Assembly (NCBI RefSeq): GCF_032362555.1
Contig: NC_083505.1
Coordinates: 9,105,501 to 9,169,500, forward strand
Origin: Amyelois transitella
Lineage: Eukaryota > Arthropoda > Insecta > Lepidoptera > Pyralidae
DNA length: 64,000 nucleotides
Direction: 5' to 3'
This document shows, one piece after another, positions 55,166 to 64,000 of this stretch. Both the position numbers and the translations under genes were made by a program. Positions within the stretch are counted from its first letter, which is position 1. Each line of letters opens with the position of its first letter. The notes under the pieces were generated by a model that saw only the letters and a program-made list of their open reading frames with translations, was not told where the DNA came from and made no database searches.

Positions 55166-58100
55166 TCATAACTCCTTAGATTCTTCGGGCAAACAGAGAA
55201 ATAGTTTAGAACACATCATATTGAAGGAATAACAAGCATTTTGCATCCATTGGGGTTTTGATTCCCATTTTATGAAGACACAATAGACGGGTACTCCGAT
55301 GAGAATGAAGGCGATACCTAGTCCGACTTCCTTAGGGTTTGTAAAGCATGAACAAATGACTAGGAATGCGCATATAACGAGGAATGCAATTGGTAAGAGG
55401 AGGTTGACCCTTATAGGGCGTGTCATTTGTGGTCGTTTGTACCGCAGCCAGAGCAGGCCGGTGACCGAGCAGAGTGTAAACATGGCCTCCACGGCGGTCA
55501 CGTAGATCATAAGAGATTCCACATTGTTGGTCATCAGCAGCACTAAGGTCACCAGGCACTGAAAATATTAATTATTTTTTTAAGTACCTAGTCAGTTTGG
55601 TTGTAATTTTATCATCCTATAAATTATTTTAGATTTCAGGAAACAAACGATTTTTGCGAATATTTTTTTGTAGCAAAATTACATTATTTAAATTTTACAT
55701 ATGCACTGTTAAAGTAATAAGAGATAATTAAGAACAAAATAGTTACTCGTCAAATGTCTTCTCTAAGTTATTTATAACGATAAAAAGCCCAACGCTTTAA
55801 TCAAACCATTAATGTTGAGAGGATGAATAAAATTTGGATATATAATCAGATTGTGCATTTTTGACATGTTGACATACTTTGTACAGTGTGTACATATTTT
55901 ATTTTATCTTTATTTATTTTTTAAATATTCGTATTGATATAATTATTATAGTTGTACATTCATTCATGTTGTTTAATGTAGGCAATATGCATTCGTCCAC
56001 AATTTAGATTTGAGAGATCTATATTTGTAAATTGACGTCCGATGAAAATGCTGCAGTGTAATTTGTTGCGCGGCTTCTTCTACACATGCACTTTGGAAGC
56101 GGTAGTAGTTATAATTAGATTTAAGTGATGTGACGTCAATAAGTGATACCTTGTACCTATCCAATTTTGAAAATAAATCTATTCTATTCTATTTAAAAGT
56201 ACAAGACGAGTGTAAATAAAATCATTGTAAAGGGATCTAGACATCCGTGTTATTATGAAATTAAGGACGTTCTAGTGAAAGGTCATAATAAGAAAACGCG
56301 CGAGCTGCATGAAAAGGTTTACCTAATGTGGATAAAGCAAAAGAAGTAGGTAAGTACCTATGTAGGATCTTAACGAAGTGTAAAGATTTAGCCTGCCAAC
56401 GTCTCCGAGAACGATATGAATTATATTTGCACATAAAACTTAAATAACTAATTAAGTCGAATCGGTAAGGTAGGTACCCGGTTATAATGCGTGATGCGCA
56501 TTCAAATCTCAGCTCGGCCATGTACCAATGACTATTTTCGAAGTTATGTACATTCGTTTAGGTTATAACCGATGCTCATGTTGTGGAAAAAATGATCAAT
56601 CAAATCCAAAAACCCCGGCTCTTCTCCAAAGTGGTAATTAAGAATGTAATCTAAAGCAAGGAGAAATAAGAAAAAACTTAAATAACTTGTCATGCGCAAA
56701 TATTTAGCTACGATGGGACTCCTTATATTTTTAAAGTCAATCGAGTATAGGTATGTGTTAATAAAAATTTTTGTACGTTGTAAAAGTGATTTGTCTCAGT
56801 AACTAGGAATGAGAGTAGGTACATAAAAAAAAAACAAATATAATGAAAACTTTATGTGCATTGCTTAGCCTTTTACACACAATTATCATTCTCCAGACTA
56901 CTGATTCTCTGATAAAAGATCTGTCAACATTGTTTCATCATATCTGATAAAAATAACTGATTTTCTATTATGAGCGTAACGAGATATGTCCAAGTGTAAT
57001 TATATTTTCATCTAATTTAAGTACAATGGGACGCATAAAAAAGTATACTACCTTGATTATCTAATGTAGCTAACCGAACGAACGAGCTATCAGGCTGCTA
57101 TATGAACCGAAGAAATAACCTATCAGGTTAGTCTAGTTCAATTAGTTTACACTAGGATGTGTGGTTAGATAATTTTAAAAGATTCAAACAAAAAGGAGAT
57201 AAACGGTTTTTTATTTCAAAATTATATATTAAGTATAGAATATATAATTCTACCTACAGTACCATCTCGAATTAATTTGATTCGATGATAAAACAGTTCT
57301 CAATTAGGTATGCATACCTAGTTGCTACTTCAATGCGAGTCGCCTATTATTATACATACTTTTATTTTTACCGTGATATTTCTAATTACGGGGGTTAGAG
57401 CTTATGGTAACTCTTAATTCATCTATTCAATATCTAATTAATAAAAATACAGGGTGACTTTTAATTCAACTGCATAAATTTAACTGTTAAATGTACTCAT
57501 CTAAAGGATATTTAAAATCGTTAAAAGAAAAATATCAGTTCATATTTCAGAAAGTACGAAAAAAAAAGTATTAAAATCCACGATCCTAAATACGTCATAT
57601 CACCCCGGCCGGCGGAAAAGCGACGCGTAAGATTCAGAGGTCAACGACACAATTCATTCAGCTGAGGGATCTCGACAACTCTGTACTTTACTTGATCTTA
57701 ATACTAGAAAAATAATTTTCTTTCAGACATTTATTTACATTTACATTAGTTTTAATTTCTTTTTGTAGTATTGGTCTTTAATAAAGCGTGTGACGTAGTT
57801 TTTGAGGGTTTTTTATGTGAAAATGACGACGTTTAATTTAAATAAAAATAGGCTCAAACAGCTCAGAAGCATGGGTATAGTCTATGTTTAAAAGGATGCG
57901 GTTGTTTTAAATGTCACCCTGTATATGGACAACAGACAATAATGATTTTCAATATGGGAAGGAAAGTAAAATCAGATAAAATGCAAAAACATAAATAAAA
58001 TCAGATAAAATGCAAAAACTTACATACCATAAATATGACGGATGGTACAGGCGTCATCCTCCTTATATCGATCAACGATATAGCCAGAGGCAGGTGGCCG

Positions 58101-61100
58101 TTCCTAGCGCCGACGAAGAACAAGCGCGAGGAAGCGTATATGGCTCCATTTAAGGATCCAAATGTGCACAATGCGACGAACAGAGGCATTATCCAGGAGA
58201 AACTGCCGAGGATTTTCTCACTGAAGGTCACGGCAACGGCTTCAGAAGCCCGGATCTCGTCGTTGGTCAGCACGGCGAAGTAGGCCACGTTGGTGAGGGC
58301 ATACACCAGGGTGACAACGGGCATTGATATGCAAATGGCTCGGGGAAGGTTTCTGGAAAACGATGACGTGCAATAAGAATGATTTTTCTATCAGTCTTTG
58401 CGTTACTTGGGTACTCTTATGAACCTTGAATGATAGTTGGCTTATTGAATGTTTTTACTTGTCGAACTTTCATAATTTGTTCATAATGATGCTGGGATGT
58501 ATTGTAGGTATTTTAGGAACAAAGATTCCAATCAGTTATTTTTTTATTCTATGAATAACATGAACTTTTCGATGTCCATAGGTAGGAAAAAAGATAAGAA
58601 CGTTGTTGTACTTAGGATGGACACATACTTGTATGGGTCTTTCAATTCCTCTGTGACGAAGTTCAGATAATTCCACCCGGAATACGAGAAAAGACCTGTG
58701 TAGAATGCTATAGCGATCTCGCCTGCCCTCATGTTGGTACCCTGCAAATAAAACCAAAAATTTTATCTGACTGTGCTAGTTTGTAATATCAATCAACCAA
58801 TTATTGATTTGGCTTTGTTTTTCATATCTTTTCATATATTTTTTTTTCTATTTTTATTTTCACGTTGATCAGATAGTAACAAAAACATAGGTATTGTGAC
58901 CCAGCCTAGCTGCTCCTTTTTGAATCAATCGATCTTTGTCAATAGATGTCAAGGAATGTTTATAAACTTATGATTTTTCATTCAGGCAACGATTACCTAC
59001 CTGCATAATGGACTGCAGATTTTCTGTGTGCTCAGAGAACAGATACCACAAACTGGCGAAGAATGTTACGAGAAGCGCCAGGACCTTGGCTGCCGTGAAA
59101 GAGTCTTGCAGTCGCGTTACCCATTTCACGTTGTAGCAGTTTATGACCGTGAGAAAGCCTGAAAAGTGATAAAAAATTGGTTACTAAGTATGTTGGCAAA
59201 GTCACGAAAACAGTATAATAACTTGGACGCAAATATGATAATTTTAAGTTTTATTGGTTTGAAAATTTTTACAATATGCAAAGTAGATTGATCGAAAAAA
59301 TATAAACATACATTATACATACAATCACGTCTATATCCCTAGCGGGGTTGACAGAACCAACAGTCTTGAAGATACTGCTAGGCCACGTTTAGCTGTTGGC
59401 TTACTGATAGAATTGAGATGCATATAAAGTGCAAGCCCGTCGCCTTTTACGACATCCATGGGAAAGAGATGGAGTGGTCCTATTCTTTTTTCTATTGGTG
59501 CCAGAAATCACAAGGCAATAATAAAATAAGTCTATAATTAATTAACGTCCGCACCAGAGAGAAATAATTTTCTTAGTTTGTTCGTTCATAGGTAATTGTT
59601 ACTTTGAGATTTATTACTTGGAAAGTCATTATTTCTTATTCGCCTAACACAGACGAAGATTGATACCTTTTGAATACTAAAATTACTTTGAAATAAGTAG
59701 GTACATATTCACTAGAAAGAAAAAACCAAGTAAATAAATAATATTCTTTCATAAATAAGTACTTATTGTACCTACAGGTTACTGGCATTTCCCGGTCATT
59801 CGCTCCCGGATAGGGGAAACTAGCGATCGATATATCTAAGTAAGTACATGGACGTGAGGATCATTTGAACTCAAATGTGTAATAATAAGGTCTGCATTGT
59901 TAAAAATGACAAATCCATTTCGATAATGTGAATAAAAATTAAAAAGCCTAATGAGCATAAATATACCCCAGACTAGACAATTATTTATTTGTTTGATTTA
60001 TTATTAACTACGTGTCTACTACAAAATTTTATATTTTTTTAGTTCATTAATTAATCTATAACTCATGATATTACAAACAAAAGGAAGTGACGAAAAATGT
60101 AGCGCAATGTTTAAAATCTTTTTATTTATCGATGATTTCCAAATATCTATATGACCAAAGCGGACGCTCTTACAATCAACAATCGCAGTGACGATTAAGT
60201 GCCCTTACAACAACGTTCGCCAAGATAATTCCGCACAAGAGCGTGTGCGATGCGGGAGGAAGCTCGTATTATCCTGTCAGGACCAATCAACGTACGACCG
60301 CGCCTCGGAGTACTATTTACCGCCGCGATAGACGTGGACATATCGCCCTACTGACTACACAATGGACTTAGCTCTATTGTATGTTTGAACTTGAGCTGGG
60401 ATCCTCAAGAGGTTTCAAAATTGGAGAGGTTTGCGCTATTAGTCGTTCAAGATACTCGTTACATTGACGCTTATTTTTCTACCTCGGTTATAGGAAATTA
60501 GGAACCAGGAGGAAAAAAGAATATTTCCAGACTTTTCAACATTTCGGTGGGAACATTTTATTGCGATCTTAATAATACATACATACATATGGTCACGTCT
60601 ATATCCCTTGTGGGGTAGACAGAGCCAACATTCTTGAAAAGACTGAAAGGCCACGCTCAGCTATTTGGCTTAATGATAGAATTGAGATTCAAATAGTGAC
60701 AGGTTGCTAGCCCATCGCCTAAAAAAAGAATCCCAAGTTTGTAAGTCTATCCCTTAGTCGCCTTTTACAACATCCATGGGAAAGAGATGGAATAATGTAT
60801 GCGAATACTTTAAGTATGTAAGTAAATAACTAAGAATTCAATTCACCATAACTTGTTTTCTTTGAAAATATCGTGGGAATGAAAACGACCGCAGTTCGAA
60901 GAATGGCAAGCACATTTAATTTGGCGAAACCCGAGAAACTTGTTCGCTGCATGGGGTAAAAAACAAGACACCCTTTTCATTACTTTAACGAGTTACTCCA
61001 AAGTGGACTCTGAAAGCCGGTAATAGTTGTTAAATTATGATAATAAGTTACCATGCTATTCGATGATTTATTCCCTCTGCTTATTATAAGTGTTTTGCAT

Positions 61101-63050
61101 AACATTGCAGAGTCTTAACATAAGTATTTTTAAATTATTAAGTATGTCTTTTCTTGGTTTCAACAAATTAATGGGTACAGAAATTACCTTTAATTGTTCG
61201 TATATTCTTACACATTTCATTACATTCAATGCTTTTGTGGGGTCTCCACATTATTATAAAATCTCATCACGTACCTTCCTATTGATGCTATCTCTAAGAG
61301 GACATACTACATCTTACTAAGTACATTTACTAGAGGCATTAATAGGTAGTAATAAAATATCTAACTAATAGCATAGGAACTCAGCTAAGTACGTCAATAT
61401 TAACAATTATTAGGCATGTGAGTGTGAACTTTGTGATAACCTCTGGCTGGCAGTAAATGTTATCTTACGATTTATGAGACCAATATCTAAAACTAATTTG
61501 TCGCATGATAAAAATAAATATTTTTCCCATTTCCTGTCGCGTGTCTGTGATGAAAGGTGATATGAATTGCTTAGTTTGAAAGTATCACTAAAGGGTAGAC
61601 AATTAAGCTTAGGTCTTATGGGTTTATGTTTTTTAATCTATGCGTTTAAATATTTCCCTGAACTGTAGGTGATCTTCGATGTACTAAATTTAGAAACCAT
61701 ATTATTGATTATATTCAAAAATGTAAAAGTTATTTGAATTTAACTAACAGGTAATTAAAGCCGCTATCAGGCTTACAGCTTCGACTGGCGGCGTGCAGGC
61801 GGGCCACAGTGGTTGAAGGATGTTCTGCGCGAAGGTGAGGGCAGTGATTGCGTTCCCGGTCGGCACAAGGATAAACAGAGCCACCCACAGGTACAGGAAA
61901 GCCGGCAATGGACCGAAAGCCTCGCCAATGTACGCGTAGTCCCCGCCAGACTTCGGGATCATTGTACCTGGAAGATTAATCAAACAATGATCCTCGAAAA
62001 GGTGTACATTATTGTTTACGTTTACAATAAAGGCCAGTAGTGTTTTTTTACCTAGCAATCAAGTTTCCATAGAACTGCCTACGTCAGATATAAAAAGCAA
62101 TTAACTAATTGGCTTTTTGAACATAATTTAATTTTAAACCCAAACCAAATCTTCGTTGTTCTGTTCTGATTATGTATGATCAATGGTCATTGTATTTAAA
62201 CCCTGGCTAAAATTGTTAAGTATTTTAAATTTCATCTATTATATTGAAATATAGTTTTATCTACTTGTACTGAGGCTGAACGTATTCATTATAAGTATTA
62301 ATTTCAAACACTGAACCACAGTCATAAAGTTCGATTTCTTATACACATCACGTAAATTACGTTCTAAATGATACGGGTAGACAGAGCCAGCAGTCTTTAA
62401 AAGACTGATTTTTTTAAGCGATTAACTCATCGCCCAAAAGAATAAATCTTAATAATCATAATCTCAATTAATATTTACCTTCCAATAGACATTAGAAAAA
62501 TAAGCCAAACAGTTTGCCTACATTCTTTTAAAATGTGAACTCGATTTATTGCTGCCATTTGGAACAGTTTATTGTGGATACAGGTACCTATTTACCTGTT
62601 TCAAATAACTTTAGAAAAAAGGATAAAAGATTTTAGTCACAAAATATTTCACGCGAATGTACTTACATGCTGGCAAAACATTAGTTAAAACACGAAACAA
62701 GTTTTTCTTGTCTTGTGAATAACGAAGAGAAAATGAGAAAAATGATAATCAAGTTAACACTTACCTAACTCGGCATAGCAGAGTGCACCGACCATTGATA
62801 GAAATCCTGAGAGAACCCATACTATAAGGGCCATTCCCTTCGACCCTGAATGCTTCAGCGCCAGGCTCGGAGACACGAAGATCCCGGACCCTACAATTAC
62901 TCCCACTATTATGGCAACACCGTTCAACAAATTTAACTCCTTTTTGAGTCGAACACCACCATTTGACGACTCGTCATCATTTTCCCGACTTTCTACACCA
63001 ACATCCATAGTCTTCGGCGCCAATCCTTCTACTGTCGACACTTTAGCCAT
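55166..63050 (-). CDS. SLC7 LAT-type amino-acid transporter light chain
   Basis: Six coding exons on the minus strand: 62765-63050, 61749-61967, 59001-59158, 58629-58741, 58028-58352 and 55166-55558; 1494 nt, 497 residues, all junctions in phase. Start is ATG at 63050 ([10 protein letters not shown]). An acidic cytosolic N-terminus is followed by [20 protein letters not shown] (substrate-site GSGIF at about 54-58), [48 protein letters not shown] joined to [11 protein letters not shown], and [15 protein letters not shown]. These are the landmarks of the 12-helix APC-superfamily light chains (SLC7A5-A11; Drosophila minidiscs, JhI-21, genderblind), which pair with an SLC3A2-like heavy chain and exchange neutral amino acids at the plasma membrane. 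The conserved extracellular Cys that links to the heavy chain is plausible but was not pinned down. Exact orthologue unknown; minidiscs/JhI-21 type is my best guess. Confidence 0.93.
56025..56195 (+). repeat. Dispersed repeat, partner at 6505-6680
   Basis: GAAAATGCTGCAGTG, TTTGTTG, GCTTCTTCT, TTTGGAAGCGGTAGTA and AGATTTAAGTGATG in the same order as at 6505. It ends in AAATCTATTCTATTCTATTT. Confidence 0.6.
56452..56600 (+). mobile_element. tRNA-like SINE, second family, diverged copy
   Basis: AAGTCGAATCGGTAAGGT, AATGCGTGATGCGCATTCAA, AGCTCGGCCATGTACCAATG and ATAACCGATGCTCATG pair with the copy at 36315-36485. The B-box is degraded to ATTCAAATCTC. Confidence 0.65.
57450..57921. mobile_element. 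TIR element (MITE) with TA target site
   Basis: The left end is CAGGGTGACTTTTAA and the complement of the right end CAGGGTGACATTTAA. TA dinucleotides flank it (57448-57449 and 57922-57923). 472 bp with no coding frame; a GC-rich core (CACCCCGGCCGGCGG) is at about 57601. It probably belongs to the Tc1/mariner group by its TA target. Confidence 0.8.
59308..59518 (-). mobile_element. RTE-related short retroposon, internally deleted
   Basis: ATCACGTCTATATCCC, AACCAACAGTCTTGAAGA, GGCCACGTTTAGCTG, TTTTACGACATCCATGGGAA and TTGGTGCCAG. The GACAGGTTGCTAGCCC block is partly lost. Confidence 0.8.
60572..60792 (-). mobile_element. RTE-related short retroposon, 5' truncated
   Basis: CATACATACATATGGTCACG, GGGTAGACAGAGCCAAC, GACAGGTTGCTAGCCCATCG and CATCCATGGGAAAGAGATGG, then it stops before the head. 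AATAAT on both sides may be a short TSD. Confidence 0.85.
61968..62764. other. Intron 1 of the amino-acid transporter
   Basis: Contains a 35-bp retroposon remnant at about 62378-62412 (GGGTAGACAGAGCCAGCAG). Otherwise no feature. Confidence 0.6.
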
Positions 63051-64000
63051 TTTAAACGTTTTATTATCAACAAAAATATTATTTTAATTAAGCACTGAGT
63101 TTAAACACATGTTTAACTTAACCGCTGTTATATCTTCAGCGAAATTTTGAACTTCTCTGATTGTTCTTCACGCAAATATTGCATCACACTGCGGCTTGGT
63201 AGTGGGAAACGACCACGTGCGCTTCCGAACACCATGAAACCACCGTCGTCTGATAAAGGACACAATTAACTAACGGGAGTTAGTCACTGATAATGTGCTG
63301 ACATGAACAACTATACGCGTAAAACAAGTATAAATAGGGTTAAAATATTCATCAAATTTTATAAAACAAAGCCATATGTTGAAGCTAAGTAAATATATAA
63401 AATCTAAAGACGGCTCGAGTTTTTTAAGAGTTATGTATTGGGAGAAAATATTGAAATCGCTTCTGAGATCGAAACCTATATCGCATGATGGTTCGCGGAG
63501 ACGAGGTGAACACGTATGACGCGTGCTACTTTACTATTCATTTTACCGCTTTGCAGTTAACCATTCGTCTGCCGGCACCACTCTGTCGCCGCCGGTCGGT
63601 TCTTGAATATTAAAACGTCATGGGTGTTTGCGGTAAACTCTGAAAAATAAACTCTACAGCATAGCAGTAGAACTTGTTTTCGAAGTTGAAACAAGTGATG
63701 AGAATTCACTGCCAAGTTTGAACAACTGGTTTTTGTTGTCTCTGTCCCCCAAAGCCACCACGTGCGTCTACTTTTGACATACATTTTTATTTTTTTACGC
63801 ATTGTCACATTCACCAAAATAGTTTTCTTATACTTTGTTGCCACTGAACTGATAAGAAGGCACAATGACCGCGCATCTTTTAAGATAAGTGCTTGTGAGT
63901 AATATCCTTCAGGCTTGCAGGATATGGGCGATTCATTTTATAGCTCACCACTCGGAGGTCAATGACAGTTCTCCAAAATATATAATTTGCATAGTTTTAC
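63051..64000. other. 5' flank of the amino-acid transporter; no gene seen
   Basis: Should hold the 5' UTR and promoter of the transporter, or a non-coding first exon further right. Chance frames here (for example 63557-63865) have no recognisable domain. Confidence 0.5.

Larger units (their letters stand above)
55559..58027. other. Intron 5 of the amino-acid transporter
   Basis: 2.5 kb with the repeat at 56025-56195, the SINE at 56452-56600 and the TIR element at 57450-57921. A short tandem duplication of AAATCAGATAAAATGCAAAA lies next to the exon (about 57969 and 57999). No gene seen in the rest. Confidence 0.65.
59159..61748. other. Intron 2 of the amino-acid transporter
   Basis: 2.6 kb. 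It carries two retroposon copies listed separately. A GC-richer patch at about 60150-60360 (AACAACGTTCGCCAAG, CCGCGCCTCGGAG, CCGCCGCGATAGACG) may be regulatory or an alternative first exon; no frame supports coding. The rest is AT-rich. Confidence 0.6.

Noticed and set aside
63557-63865. 102-codon minus-strand frame upstream of the transporter
   Set aside because: No domain, starts and ends without gene context; likely chance.
1-64000. CRISPR arrays, operons, bacterial terminators or origins
   Set aside because: The introns, repeats and gene content show a eukaryotic nuclear locus; nothing bacterial was seen.

Overview
The window looks like a stretch of a lepidopteran (moth or butterfly) nuclear genome. 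It is AT-rich, its genes have spliced exons with GT..AG introns, and the best protein matches are animal genes. It is packed with repeats of the kind seen in Lepidoptera: an RTE-clade LINE with a (TATG)n tail, its short non-autonomous relatives, tRNA-derived SINEs, mariner, hAT and small TIR elements. All calls come from reading the sequence; no database search was run.

Genes, left to right. (1) The 5' part of NDUFAF6 (mitochondrial complex I assembly factor), minus strand, runs off the left edge (1-1240). (2) Two complete tandem tyrosine aminotransferase paralogues on the plus strand (8159-11691 and 12743-15705) share the same five-exon structure. (3) EMC4 (18487-19093, plus) is convergent with the small gene for STMP1 (19195-21523, minus). 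(4) A LIV-1-type ZIP zinc transporter (24321-44322, minus) has four coding exons spread over 20 kb; its second intron holds an apparently intact RTE retrotransposon and a decayed hAT transposon. (5) A broken SWIM/YqaJ nuclease gene lies at 52921-54460 (minus). (6) An SLC7 LAT-type amino-acid transporter has six coding exons at 55166-63050 (minus). Intron phases agree at every junction of the intact genes.

Repeats fill the rest. At 2.4-6 kb there are a Tc1-like pseudogene, a tRNA-SINE and a dead mariner with clear TIRs. At 16.0-17.2 kb there is a 1.17-kb foldback element with two nearly identical 449-bp inverted arms and a recurring GGCCGCAA motif. About 20 copies or fragments of one RTE-related short retroposon are scattered throughout, several with target-site duplications. 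The 44.4-52 kb stretch has no confident gene but contains hairpins, a GC-rich repeat, a cysteine-rich reading frame and a possible zinc-ribbon pseudogene; these are the least explained parts of the window.

The genes are ordinary housekeeping and metabolic genes with no sign of acting as one pathway. I did not find a clear new biological system. The best leads are the foldback element, the YqaJ pseudogene, the alternative STMP1 exon and the unassigned frames at 46.4 and 50.7 kb.
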